Positions 24,461 through 37,782 of a DNA stretch of 64,000 nt are shown piece after piece. The notes below the pieces were generated by a model. The model searched no databases. It saw nothing but the letters and a program-made list of their open reading frames with translations, and had not been told where the DNA came from. Position 1 is the stretch's first letter; every line of letters starts with the position of its first letter. The position numbers were made by a program, and so were the translations under genes. Source of the stretch: Chionis minor (lineage: Eukaryota > Chordata > Aves > Charadriiformes > Chionididae); the NCBI GenBank assembly GCA_013398295.1, contig VZSF01007300.1, positions 372,001-436,000 on the forward strand. Direction: 5' to 3'.

Positions 24461-27400
24461 AATTGCTCAGAAAAGACCAGATTCCTTCCATTTTCCTTGA
24501 GTCAGATAGTTTACCACAAAAAAGTTTTTATTCACCTGGTTTCACCCTTTAAAAAAATGCAAAAATCTCTGCAGTACTGCACGCACTGGACCAAAAAAGG
24601 AGCTTTTGAGACCTATGTGAGTTTGTGGTGATAAATGGGTCAGCCCAGGTAGAGTCAGGATCTGTGCCCAGCCGCTACAGCTTCATCAGGTTTGGGGAAC
24701 AGAAAAAGAAAATACATATCATACAGCCAAATAAAGGCCACTAAGAGCCCTCCTTATTTCCTATGAGAAAGTAGGACCCTGCAGGGGTAGAAATAAATTA
24801 GGTAAAAATTAATAGCTTTTTAAATTCTAACTAGTAAGCATATCACCCAGAGCTAGACAAACCACTCAAAAGAAAAAAGAAACCAAACCCTATGATTTTT
24901 GTTTTTCAGTAGCTGGGAATATTAATGCAAGAGCTCAAGGCAAATACATTAATCCCCCCCCAGCTATGCAGAAATAAAACGTTATGTTCAACACGGCTTT
25001 CTTCAATGCCGTTTTAACAAGGGTTTATTCCACCAGCTTCCTCTCCACAATAAAATTTAATTTCATTTAAATAACAAAATAATACCCTAAACAAAACCCA
25101 AGAAAGGTGGACATTAATTAGAAAGCATTCAGGTCCTGGCTTGGAGATAGATTACATCTTTTCTACAGTTTAAAATACAGATTTTATTTTTTGTGTTCAA
25201 AGCCACCAGCGAGGTGCTTGGGAGTTCAGCAACGCTGGAGCAGGAGGGCCCACGCACAACCACAGTGCAGGCTGTTCCCCTCAGCAGTGTTGGGAAATGA
25301 TCTGACGTATGCACAGGTACAGACAACGATGATCTACCAGCAGTGCAAATGTGAGTTTGACAACAAAACAGAAACACCCTGGAATGCCATGCCTGCCTGC
25401 AGAAGAATCCACTTAATTGGCACTCTGTTAAACTTGATTTACCTGAGAAATAATAGAAAAGAAGAGCATCCTTGATAAAAGGGGCAGCGGGCTTAAGGAA
25501 CAAAGGTATTGGTGTCCCTTCCTGCAATGCTGACAATGCCCTTCCCAGTGTTGTTGGAGGATGCTAACATTTTCATTATGGGTAACGATATTTACTTTAA
25601 AAGCAAAGGCAAGTAATCTTGAAACATTTTTTCCAAGCATTTCTCAGTCACTAGAGTCAAGCAGAACCTAACAAGCAGGTCTAATCAGCCATCACTTTTC
25701 TGTTATCTGAGTTTGACTTGCATGAAATTTCTCATGTAGACGAGAAGATAAAATAAATTACAACAATCCATCCCAATAGTTTTCTAAATGCGAGGCAAAG
25801 TTAAGAAAAATAAGCCAACCAGGAAAGAACCCTCCAAAATTGTTGCCATGCTTTCCTTCAGCAAAGTAAGGTTGCAGAAATGTAGCAATTGTGCCTTCAT
25901 TTGTGTGTTATTCAACTAGGGAGATTTCCACAAGACGTACATCAGGTTCATTTTTTCAGAGGCCTAGAATAAAGATCACTGTTCTTGATCATTTTAAACC
26001 TTGTACCGTCTGCAAGCCTATCCAGACATACGAACTGGAACTAAAAACCTTCCTCATGTTGTACTTGATTCATTCCCCACTCCACTACGATTACAAACCA
26101 ATTCCAGTTTACCATAAGGAAGTTGCTAGAAGCATAGAGCGCACCCAAGAACCTTGCGTTGGTGGGGCTTTTAACAACACACTCACACTTTCAAAGGTGC
26201 AGAGAGACAGAGACAGATGAGACCTCTTAAGGGGAACTTAAAGACGGGAACTATTCAAAACCCTTAATTTAACACAACGTTTCCCGCAAATCGGAAAGTG
26301 CAAGTGAAACATCTGACATCAAGCAAGCTGGGGATGGGGAAAGTTACAGTGGCTGAAGGTGGTTTCAAACTTAAAGCAGTGGCGCATTTGAAAGGAGTGT
26401 TTTTCTTTCCTGCTTTCTAAAGAAATCCTGCGAGCAACTGTGAGTCTCAACTGATGTCGAGCTTCCTCCCGGTGAGGGAGCAGGTGTGCGGCAGCGAGGA
26501 AACCACCCCGGTGAGATTGACAGAAAAATCTTATGTGCTCCTTATGTGCTCCAGGTCCAAGAGAAACGTCTTTGTGTGGTGGCAGGCGCTAGCTGGGCAG
26601 GGTGCCTGCTGCCCCAACAGCACAACCAGAGCAGAATCTCCACTTTCAAAAAAATACCATTAAAATAGTTTTAGCTGTCATCGTTGCAAATAAGCTTGAA
26701 AATATGAACTGGAAAGGTCTGAAGCTATTACTTGTTCTGTGCCTGCAGAGGCTTGATTAAAAACAAAATGTCCCAAGACACATCTGTATATCACTTTCCC
26801 AAAAGAACAATACAGGAGCAACGTCTGTGATGGAAAGGAGGGAAAAGGGGCAGGAGGATCTCACGGTGCTGAGGGATGTGCTGGGCTCTCCCTGGGGTCT
26901 GCCCCTGTCCTGCTCTCCTCCCTGGGTCTGGGCTTCACTCCACAGTCCGTGTTGCCTCTGCACCAGCAATCAACTAGTGATGTTAAAAAAGAAAAACAAA
27001 ACATAACCCCCTTCGCTGAAACAAAGGATTTGGGTTTGTCCCAGAAGATGAGACTCTCAGAAATAATACTGAAGATTCAAGTCCCTTCCAAACCTCTTAG
27101 GTGCATCTGGCTTGACAGGCGGCAAGGCTGTCCTGCTCTCTGCCATCCTCCCTTTCCATAGGACCAAGCAGTTCCTCCCTAATGGATGTCGACTTTTCAG
27201 TCCGGCTGACCTGGGAGCTGCCCTCCCTAGTTCTGCTCTCCCCAGTCACATTCCTCTATGCTGCGTTCCTCCATCTCCCCGTGCACGTGGCGTGATGCTC
27301 ATCACTGACAAGTCCCTCAGTGGAAATTGTGAATGCTCTCCGCCATCCCTCACTCCTTTGCCGATTCTCTGCTCTTGACCCTTCCTTGATATTACGCTCC

Positions 27401-28219
27401 TCAAAGCTTGTGCAGATTGTTATGACTGCGCATCGCACACCAAGCATCTTAAAGCAGCATATATTTCTTGCACAATCGTGGCTGGCATTTGCTAGATCTT
27501 GAAACGACTAGCAATGATTTAGCATTTTAGGAGGAAGAGATTCATTTAGCTGGTAAGGCCAGTGTGGTTGTCACAACAGCGTGGATCAAAGTAGCCCTTA
27601 GGTGAAAATATGCAATTACATTTACACAGTGCATTATGTTTTCCTCTATGGGAGAAGACTTGTTATTTATACAATACAACTGAGGCATATGTCCAACAAT
27701 GCTCGTAACATAAATATTTTTAAAGATGAAGGAAGAAAGACAAAAACAAAAACACTGAGTAAGCTGCCCCAGAAATGAAAAGAAACTTAAACTCCTATAA
27801 TTTTCCCAGGTGAAAAACAAATAATAGAGAACCTGATGGGAAAAAAAAAAAAGCAAAGAGGCAGGATGCTTATTCTCACACAGATTTTTCTTACCAAACC
27901 TTGAGATCTAGCACACGCTTAGATGATTTCAGACCTGACAACAATGGTATGCATAGGGAATAAAGATTTTTGATTTAGCGCATTCCACTCCAAGTCCTCC
28001 TGATGTCAGAAGGACATGACTTGAGAGAGGAGAGATTAAGTGTGAGGAGACCTCAGCTTTTGCAGCTCTGGGCAATCGCAAGCATTAGACTACAAACTGG
28101 TGCGATAGGTGCCAGAGCTGCAGAAACCAGGGCCTAATTGGTCTAGGCTGTGCCCTAAGCCGGCAGGTATATTTGGTACGTGCTGATTTAAATTGAATTT
28201 CTCTTATTTTGCATTGCAG

Positions 28220-28310
28220 GTCATGCTTAAGTCAATTCGCTACCTGTGGGCTACAATTCAGAATACAAGCACCGAACTTGATGGTTGATGGAAAAATTGA
28301 TACACAGATG
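28220..28310 (+). other. Possible isolated exon with good acceptor
   Basis: A pyrimidine-rich stretch and TTGCAG precede position 28220, with a CTGAT branch-point-like sequence about 35 bases upstream, so the acceptor is of good quality. The 91-base segment is fully open in one frame (entered after one base) and ends at ATG|GTAAAA, a mediocre donor. The peptide includes CGLQFRIQAPNLMVDGK, which I do not recognise. The first frame stops after 22 codons. It could be a coding exon, a lncRNA exon or chance. There are no partner exons to support it. Confidence 0.15.
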
Positions 28311-29125
28311 GTAAAAACAGCATTCCTTGTTTTCATTTTTTATTTGTATTGAATTAGTACCCAAAAGCTCCAGCTGGCATGAGGATCTGAAGTCTACTGT
28401 CCCTGTGTGAATTATTCAGTGCTATTTTACTCTTGCCAAGATTTCCAATATACATATAAATGTATATGGAAAAATATTTGTTCAATGAAAAAGCTACAGT
28501 GATGAATCCTTGCTTTCTTGGAAAATTTTTAATAGAATTTTAATAGAATTAATTACAGTGAAAAGTGGACTTAAAGGGTAAATGGAACAAACTCTTTTCA
28601 TAAAGCCCTGTAGTTTGCTTAGGATTTTTTTTATACTTTTGTTTTATTGTTTTCAGAGAACATTTTAATTAGCAAAAGCCAGAATCCCTTAAACTGGGAA
28701 GATCTTAAGCTTAAACATACATCAACATTGCTTTGCTGAGCCCATTTGCTCTGTGAAAATGGACAGATAATGATGTCTTGAACTCTTCCCTCAACAAGAA
28801 TTAGGTTACAGTTTTCACTCCCAAAAGAAACTGGCACACCCTCAACGTCGACATCATTTGGCATGATACAGTAATTTAATTGCTTCAGTAAGAGAACCAT
28901 AAAAGCTTAGCCCTTTTGGGTTTTGCTTTGTTTGTTCTTCCTTTCCGTTTTACTATTAGTGAGGAACGTGCAGCAGGCTGGGAGAGAGGAGAAAAAAAAA
29001 AAAATTAAGAAAAATATCAAGCTGTTTGCTAGGAAGGTCCAGCCACTATGTCATCAGCTATAACATTTTCAGGGCAAAATCAGCCCTGCTTCTTCCTGAC
29101 CCCACAGCATTCTGCAGGACAAAAG
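28311..29125. other. Unique non-coding DNA
   Basis: AT-rich sequence between the possible exon and the CpG-rich patch. A minus-strand 89-codon open frame (28631-28900) carries no motif I recognise. A short A13 run lies near 28992-29004. Nothing else is seen. Confidence 0.55.
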
Positions 29126-29356
29126 CCGTGACGGCTCCAAAAGCCATAGGGCGAGCTGTAGCTGGCTGCGTCGTTCGATAAGTGCCCTTACTGCTTCTCA
29201 CGTTCTTGGATTTGAGCGTGTCCCTGTCAGTCACCGGCGGGAGCAGATTCGGAAGCGGAGCTGAGCAACAAGCAAAACCCAGTGCTCAGGTTCAGCGCTG
29301 GGGGCTCTGCGTTAAGGCAGTCAGAGGGCCGATCCTCACCGCTAGCGGTATTACGT
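29126..29356. promoter_or_regulatory. Small CpG-island-like patch
   Basis: Eighteen CpG dinucleotides occur in about 230 bases, near the number expected from base composition, whereas flanking DNA is strongly CpG-depleted. GC content is clearly higher than in the neighbours. No transposon signature, TATA box or open frame explains it. Such patches in bird genomes are often unmethylated promoters or enhancers. It abuts the AT-rich motif block at 29340-29540, so the two may form one regulatory unit. It is shorter than a standard island promoter. Confidence 0.4.
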
Positions 29357-29540
29357 AAACCCTCTTTGCCAGAAGGTAGGCATTAAATTTGGATAAAGGC
29401 CAACTGGATAATTACATTGCACCTTATTAAAATTTTAGAGCGATGTCAATTGGAGGAGAGTCTTATTATATTGAGCATACCATGATTAAAATCTGCCACC
29501 ACTTACCTGCTATTGGTGTTATTTAAAGGATGCATACAAT
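29340..29540. promoter_or_regulatory. Candidate conserved AT-rich regulatory block
   Basis: A compact non-coding stretch with many homeodomain-type cores (TAATTA-like, ATTAAA, ATAATG), a TTACGTAA-like C/EBP/PAR-bZIP palindrome at 29351-29358 (TTACGTAA) and a TCAATTGG element. The combination is typical of developmental enhancers. Conservation is inferred and not tested. Confidence 0.3.
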
Positions 29541-32500
29541 AATGCACGCATAATCAGGGCCAGATTACAGATGCCATCAGGAGGAAGGGAATAGCAGGGG
29601 AGGAAGGATGTGTTTTTGCACATCTCTACGGGAGGCAGACAGAGCACCGGCCCTTGCACCGCTTGTGCATGAGTTGCAGCTGGCAAGTAATGACCAAGAC
29701 TTTGCAAGGCCAGGGGAACACACAGGCACAAGATCAAAGCCATTGCTACACCAACCCCCTACTGCATCTGGAAAGAAAATTGGGAGCAGCCATCACCAAG
29801 CACCCCTGGAGTGCCGTGTGTATCTGAGCTCTACCCCAGTACAGGCTTTATCAACTGGGGGGAAAAAAAAAGTAGCAATTCAGCTCATCTTGTGAGCCAC
29901 CATAGCACAAAAGCCCTGTAGGGGATATTTGACTGCAATATTAACTTTCATACTGCAGCTATCCTTCAACGCGGTGCCTGACTTTTTCCTCTGTCTCTCC
30001 AGTGTTCTTCCTTCTGCTGTTTCCGAACCAAAAGACTGCCTTTGCAAACAGCATCTTCTCACTCTGCTCCCCAGGTACAGCACCAAACAAAGCTGCTTTC
30101 ACCAGCTTCCTCCTCTCTTCACCAAACATTCTGGCCAACAACTTGCTGTCCCAAGGCTTGCAGGCTGTAGAAGAGCTGCGTGACATTTACGTCTTGTGCT
30201 CCACTGCTGCAAGGGGCACTGTGAAAAATGAACTAATTCATACAGGGACACATGGAGCTTAGGGTGGCAATTCCTACCTCCCAAGACAGGGCTGGCCCCC
30301 TCGTTACTGTAGCTCTGGCTGGGTAGGTTAAAGGACTGTGAAACAGGTTCAGGTTTGTTTGAAGACCGCTGTATGCTATGTGACAGCCACAGAAAAGGTG
30401 GCCCTTACACAAAAATTTTTCCCTCTGCATAAATATGCCTGTATACTGAATTCATTACGTAACAAGTATAATCATTGCACCTCAAGATCCTTAATTTAAA
30501 ACCTCATATGCAATAGCAATAAGCAGGTTGCTCAGAAAACACACCACATGCTTACATTTGTGGCAGCCACTGCAAAAAGGCAACTCATGTCTAAATGTTG
30601 GACCTTGCAGCACTGAAACAGCACTGAATTATGTAGTAAATATCTGGAAAAAGTAGCAAAACATTTTATGTTCCTTTATACAAAGTTGGAAGAAAGAAGT
30701 TTTGTTCAGAAAATGCAGTTGAGGATGCCTTCATGGAAAGGTGAGCAGGAAAGCAAATCCTGTATCAGCCAGCAGTACTATTTATCTGAACTGAGCAAAA
30801 GTTAAATCAGGTTTTCCCAGTAAAGCAGGAGGAGGGTACCCAAGGATCAATGGCCAGGGGATTAATCCTAATGGAACTGGTGGATAAATCTGCATGTGTC
30901 AATGACAGGGTCCAAACTATCCTAATCAGTAAGTTTGCACTAGCCCTGCTGCAACGCTACTACTATTAGCCATGGTAAGGTAGTGACGTTTTCAGAGCAG
31001 ACTATACCGCAATTTCTTGTGCCGTTTATATTGGCACAGAAGCACTAAAGTCTTGAGTGTGAACTGGGATTGCTCCGTAGTGAACTTGGATACCACCTTC
31101 ATAGAAATGGACGTTCGGGTCTGTCCTAGAGACGTTCTACTTTCTCCTAGAGATGGATGCTGTTTCTTCACCGCATATGATACACTGCAGACACGGCTAG
31201 GGCCCCTCTACACACACCATAGTCCAGGTAAGGGTCTGATTACTGACAAAAAGGAGAAAAAAAAAATCCCAAGGAAAAAAAAACAACAAACAACTCCCCA
31301 ATCATCTACTGTCCTTCAGTTCAAGGCTCCAGAGCAGCGAGGGCTTTGAGGTTCAGCAGAAAACTATCTAGTACCCACTTCTGTATCGCACTTGCACTCT
31401 GCAATCACAGGCAAACATCTCCATAAATCAAAGCTGACTTCAGTATTGGAGCTGGCATGGTCATTATCACTGATTCCACAGAGACCAGTATCACAAACCA
31501 TCTACATCACCTCTACAAACCATTTTTGGGGCTAGGATTATACCTTAGTCTATTTAGTTGTCCCTGAAGTATAGGGAAGCTAGAGCTTCCTAGAGCTAGA
31601 TGGGTTTTGTCAGTCTCCCTCAGAAAGGATCAGAGATGTTACTGCTTTTCAGTACAAACGTGAAACAGGAGATGCTTGCATCTAATGGTGACCCCAGAAA
31701 TGAGTCTTTCCAGAGAGAACCAAGCCAGGTCTACTTATCTCATTTAGTACCTTGAGTCTGGAGCAACACCTTAAAGTCCAGTGGTATAAAATTCCCACTG
31801 TTCACCATTTAAAAAGCCATTGAAACTATTATAAAGGAAGAGCTCTTTCAGTTTTCAAGAGCAAAAAGGTTGCTGCTATAATAATCAGTTTATATAGCTC
31901 AAACTGATATGTTTTTAGAGACGGTTGTGCTAAAGCAAAGCAAGACCAAGGCATATATCCTTGAAGGAGAGAAAGCTTTGAGAACGACCTCAAAAAATGA
32001 AAGCTACCATCAACCTAACTTCACTGCGGGCAGGTGAATTCTGCTCTTGCCCATCCGGAGCAATTCCAGCATCACTGTAGAGCTCCTCGCTCTACAGCTA
32101 CCAAAAATGCCTCTCTCTGAAGTTACAGAAATATTGAGAGTCCACTGCCATTTTGTACGGACAGCCTGAGCTGAATTGTCCTGTTAGCTGAATAGGAAAG
32201 AAACACGAGAGGTAGAAACGCAGCTGCCTACTGAAAGTTGCACCACTGATTTCTCAGGCAATCTCATATAAAGGTTTCATTTATCCTGTCTGAGTTCATT
32301 TTTTTTGGAGCAGACACCTTTAGTATTAGAGACATTAGTTTCAGAAGAGGCCAGGGATATATTCTGTACAGATACGAATGAGAAATACGGTGCTTTAAAT
32401 CACTTGTACAATGGTGCAGTACACCACAAAGATGCCCATATAAAAGCAACATTTCTACATTATATGAAACAAGCCAGGTGTAGTTCTTTTTTTGAATCGT

Positions 32501-34333
32501 AAACACAGACTGAAAATGACATGCCAGCCCTTGAGGATTTTCTGTTTATCAGTAGCACAATAACATCAAAGGAATAAAGAGCAACTAATTTGTTTGATTT
32601 ATAACTTGATTATTTTTACATGCACGTACCAAAGGAGATACCTTTTAGGGATCAGTTGTTTGATGAGATTTCATTAGAGCTATTAAGTAATGTTTGCTGT
32701 TCGAGATAGTATCATCAGAGCCACCATGCCTATATGAAGGTCTTGAGGCAAAGAAACAATACTGGATGCAAAAAAGGGTATAGGAGGCTTTTGAAATTCA
32801 TAAGTTTAAGTGTGTATGAGTACTAGCCTTGCTTTTCCATGTGTTTTCTTTTCTTAGGCACGAAAATTGGAGTCTGCAGGTTTCAAGTGAATGAAAGTAA
32901 ACACCCTGTGATAAGCAAGTGAGAACAGCAGAGATGCAAATTTTAAATGCAAACCCGTTCCATGATCAAACACCATGTGGCTCAAATCATAAGCACTTAC
33001 AATGAGAATGGGTCAGCAAGACAATTCAGAGACCGTCTATTCCCATGAGCTACAAAAAGAGGGGTTTTGTTGGCTTGTTTGTTTTTTTGAGAACCTCATT
33101 ATAGGGAAATATAGATTGCAACTTCCCTACTGATTATTAGAGGAGAGCAAGGAAGGGCGTATCTGTTCCCTGTTCAATGATCCGTGCAACCAGAGCAATA
33201 TCCACAGCAGGCAAACCCAGACTGTATGAAGCTGAAACGTCCAGCACAGCAAACATTTTAAAATGAATGTAGTTAGGACTGAATCAAGGTGATCTGTGAA
33301 GCTTGCTCCAAAATTCTTTCACTTGGGAAACAGAAAAGTACATTCAAAAAAAATTAATAAATGTTTCCATACACACTACAGCTATAATTTTAACACGCTA
33401 AGCTTGAGAGACGCAGGCTATAATGAGTTTACATAGATTGTAAAACATGAAAACAGTGCTCAGTGTTCTTCATCACATTGCAGAAAATAGGAATAATATT
33501 CAATTTTGCATTTTCTTTTGTTTCTACATGCAACACATTAAAAACAGCCACGTTTCACAATTGTTATTAGAAGAGGTGCATTATTTCTAGAAATGAGAAG
33601 TAACTGATCATGGCGCCAGGTGTCTCCGGCACTAGGAACAAGTAAGTGCTCTCACTGCTGAAGACTTTTTGCGGTAAATTTTCAGCCTGGCTGGGGGCTG
33701 CTCACCTGTTTTACATATGCAGAGGAAATTATACCCTGCAGCAGTCATCCTCTACCGTCTCAGCACTTGCAAGGTACAATATGAAGATTTGAGATTCATT
33801 AGGCCATGGATGCAAATAGAGGTTCACGTAGAAAGATATCCAGGAGTGGCGGTAGCATGTAAAACTTGAGAGGAGGATCACAGGCGGTGTCACTCCTCAA
33901 GCACAGAGGAACTGTCTTTGGAAAGGGTAAATCTCATTTGTACAGGAGGCAGACTTCCTTGAGGGATTTTACAAGGCTGTGAAGTACAACCCTGCAGCAT
34001 CAACATTTTCCACTATATCACAAGCTTCAACGCTTTCTGCAGACTTCCAAGAGAAAACCGTATTTCAACCTGCCTTAATTAATTGGACATATGTATACCA
34101 TACAGAAATCTAATAAAACCCAGGCAACCAGAGAAAGGAGGAGAGGGAGAAGCCCATGTAACAGGCATCAGTGACACCTCTCAACACACTGCTGAAAGGC
34201 TCAGGCGCTGCAGCAGTGGGCACCGTGTCAGAGCCAGAAGCCTGAGACAATAGAGGACTGCAGTATTTCTCTGCTTGGGAGGAAATGAAAAAGGTAGCAA
34301 CGTTCATCTGTATCTTCTCAGCCAGGTCGGGAA

Positions 34334-34352
34334 GGGGGGGGGGGGGGGGGGG
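34334..34352 (+). repeat. Homopolymer run of nineteen G
   Basis: An uninterrupted G19 run followed by ACGGGGAC. It could form intramolecular quadruplexes and is a known weak point for sequencing and assembly. The true length is uncertain. Confidence 0.95.
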
Positions 34353-35195
34353 ACGGGGACACGACACCAAAATACCAGCAGGGAAATCATTCTGCAACAA
34401 CTTCCTTCTGTTGTTTTCAACCTTTACTGCTTCCAGGCAGGTAGGAAGGATGAAGACAACACTGGCCTATTAAAACCAGACTGTAAACGAAACACTGAAA
34501 ACTGTAATCTCATCTTTTTTTCCACTTTTGGAACTCCATATGGTTTTGTTCAACTGAAGATCTGAATTCTTTGCGATTCACACATCTTTACTTCTATTAG
34601 CAGATTCAGCCCCTAAGCACTCCGGGCAAGTGCCCCTAAACTGTGTTCATCAGGGTATGAATTGGTGTAAACCAGGATTTTTCCTCTGGGTCACAGACAA
34701 TGATTTATAGAACAATGTTAAGGGGCCTCGATCCCAGCCTCTGCTCCAGTGGGAAACGAAGAACAACACAACCACAGTGTTTGAGAGGGACACAGTGCAA
34801 CATACTTCCACTATAGTTCAGGGCACTCTTGATGCAAAAGCATGACATTCATAAACATAGTATTTTTTTAGCACCTTTCATGCCATTTTATGATTCTAGC
34901 CAGAAAAAATCCATAGAATAATAAAGTCTTTTGCTTTGGAAACAAGCTACTTGTTCAGATGTTTCTATATGACTAACTCTCTGCTTTTGCCACGTCTACT
35001 GTAAGCTGCATAGGTACATGTGAAAAAACTTTACCTTGCTCTAAACATTGATGGTTTGTTTGCTGCAAGGTATTTGTGGGAATAAGAGAAATAATATAAA
35101 AAGGGCCATGGGCATCAAATGCACAGGTCAGTTTCATTCTGCTAGTACTAAAATGAGCACGTCCGATGCTCAAGTTACTGCTGCTTATCCAATAT

Positions 35196-35213
35196 CCCCC
35201 CCCCCCCCTCCCN
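35196..35213 (+). repeat. C13 run ending in an ambiguous base
   Basis: Thirteen C residues, then TCCC and an N at 35213. The ambiguous base next to a homopolymer points to an unresolved consensus. A 94-codon open frame crossing it (35048-35332) is therefore unreliable. Confidence 0.95.
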
Positions 35214-37761
35214 ACAGATGCCTTTTACACCACCTAGATTACTTTCTTCTCAGACAGGTGGGTGGCTCTTACCTTGAGGATAGCAGGTCCACAAGATTTT
35301 GGGTCCAGACTTTTCCCCCCCTCTTTTATTAAGAGCTGACGGTGCCAGCACCAAACCTAACACCACAAGAAACCAGAAAGGGAAACAGACTGCACCTGTA
35401 CAACAGCCCACCATGCAGATTTTCCCCAGTCATCCCCAAAATCACAGGGACTGACATGTAGCTGTACATGAAAAGCAACAGGCAGCGGAGAATTACGTAT
35501 TTCTTTACAAGGCAATGACAGTTTTTTCTTCTTTTTTTTCAACATTTAAAAAGTAAAGATGCTTCTCTTTTCAGTATTATCTAGCAATAAATAACCTGTG
35601 CTATTGCTTTGTACAATACTGTTTGCTTAGGTCTCCACTGCATTATACCCATGCATGTACACACACAAACATACTACTAAGTTTTTATTGAGATTCGTGC
35701 TGGCTAAAAGCATCATAACTGCCACTTCTTTGAGAGTTTCCATTCTCTTTCCTCATCTTTTCATTTGCTTCCAGGCATCCTATAACAAATGTCTTCAGAA
35801 CTTCATCTATTTCTCAGATATTCTGAGAAATATTTACTTGTACACACACTTTTCCTGCCCTCTGCTTTGTGGGATAAAAAAAACCCTCACAACTTTCACT
35901 ATGTTTTGTTCACTAAATGCCAAAAGCTCATCTTATGCTTATGTTGGCAACTGGTTCCTTGGAAAGAACTGCCTTTGCAACAGGTAACACACCTTCCTAG
36001 CAACACAATTCAGCAACAGCATAGAAAAGAGACAACGAGCAAGAACAAAGGACTTGGAATCTGAAAGAAATCCCAAACCGAAAACTCATTAAATGGTAAA
36101 ACTCAAGCAAACCCAAAGTAATGATGGTGCACAAAAAGTGATTATGTGAACTGGAAAAAACATAGAGACACTGGAAAAAAACCATAATCCCCATAATTTT
36201 CCAATGGTCCCGATTAGTATAATCTGCACTTCCAAGGTATTATTCTACTAATGCACTATCAAGTACAGCAGTTCTGTCTTGTTTATTTTGGAATACAGCT
36301 GTTGTTTTAATTGAGCCTAAGAGATAATGTGATCACTGGTGCTTCTTGAACCCTAGCTACAGAACACAGTCGGGAAATGAAAGCTGGGATGGTATAGTTT
36401 ATTTTTTTATCCCTGCAAAATAATTTCTATAAGCTGAAAAAAACCAGGTCTTTCCTTTACAACAGGGCCATCCCGTAGGAGATAAAAGCAAAGTTTTCAC
36501 CTTCTGTAAGGAAGTGTGAAACTGAAGACACAGGAAACATGAATTTTCACACTAAAATCTTGAGTTCCTTCTGCATGGCTTTACATTTATATTTTGTTAA
36601 TGACATAGCAAGGTTTTCACCTGATCAGTCAGGAAAATCTAATTCTGACCAGGAAAGCTCACTCAACAATCCAGAATGCATCTATATTTCCTTAGTTTGG
36701 GCCATTCAGGACCTTTGGAAGGTAGAAGAGACCAACACCTCGCCCTCTTGCCTCCCCTCCTTTCCAACACTTTATACCTGATAAACAGGACCCTAAATAC
36801 ACTGCCAGAGATCTGTGCTCCCTCACCTGTAGTCACAGAGCAGTCACCTTGGCTCCTGTTGTTTCTGCAACAGCAATCAAATCTGCTGATAGCAGATGCC
36901 TTCAAATGACAGCACATTTCTCCTTCCCAGATAAAGCAAATCTGCGCTACTGATACTTGGAGGCATGGACTCTTGTACTGGTACCTGAGCAAGCAAGAGA
37001 TTGCAGTCTTCAGGACTTGCCTTCTGGCCTGGTAACGCAGCACATGTTAGATCTTCCCACTATGGGATCTCCTTTCAGTATTACTTAGGAATTCAATCAG
37101 AAGGCAGGTCAGATGATGCTAGCAGGCAGTCACTTGCAGACGTCCCAAATGCACAAAAGATCGCAGAGTGAGTGATGGAAAGAAACAATAACCAAGACAG
37201 TTGACCTCAGACATACTGGGGAAGACATCTGAAATGTGAGCAAAACTCTTCTAGAGATGACAGGATGGGGTGGCAGTCTGGATTGTGGCTTCTTAGCCAT
37301 AAGGCAGAGACAGAGAACAAGATGTGAAAGGGTAGAGAAACAAGGCCAAGAAAACAGGAGGAATACACAAGGAGAGAAGCAGCAGTACTCAAGAGACCTG
37401 CAAAGGAAAATGGATGGCAAGAGAGACAGAAAAGCAGAAAGGTTCAAATCTAGATGGTCCTTGTCCAGCTGTGCAGGGTTTTGCAATCTGCCTCCTACAG
37501 TAAATCCACCATTGCCCTCAAAGTCATCTGCAGCGAAGATACAAACGAATCCATAAGGGACTCTTAAAGCTCTAGGCTTTAATGGCAGCATACTATCCCT
37601 AGTGAGTAGGGCTGAACATTCAGAATCAACCTCATTTTGATGCCTTTCTTTGAACAATGACTTACGGGATTTTACTGTTTGTGCTCTACAAGTATTTTTT
37701 GGACTAAGGGCAGAGCATATCACCTGTAATATCATTACTGAATTAACACTTGTAATTACAG

Positions 37762-37782
37762 ATAATAATAATAATAAATAAA
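37762..37782 (+). repeat. Short (ATA)n microsatellite
   Basis: About five ATA/ATAA units in the GATAATAATAATAATAAATA context. It is low-complexity sequence that could vary in length between individuals. Confidence 0.8.

Larger units (their letters stand above)
17746..28219. other. Unique non-coding DNA with low-complexity tracts
   Basis: No gene recognised in about 10.5 kb. It holds a CRE-like TGACGTAT at 17962-17969, a purine-rich tract (18376-18428), a CTCF-like site (18864-18879), a C10-A16 run (19033-19058) and a G-rich quadruplex-capable stretch (24438-24460). The minus-strand 136-codon frame (23541-23951) and the plus-strand 95-codon frame (22768-23055) show no family I recognise. Confidence 0.6.

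Noticed and set aside
33700..33775. MIR-core-like TTTTACATATGCAGAGGAAATT
   Set aside because: Only the first 20 bases resemble the antisense core and the expected continuation is not found.
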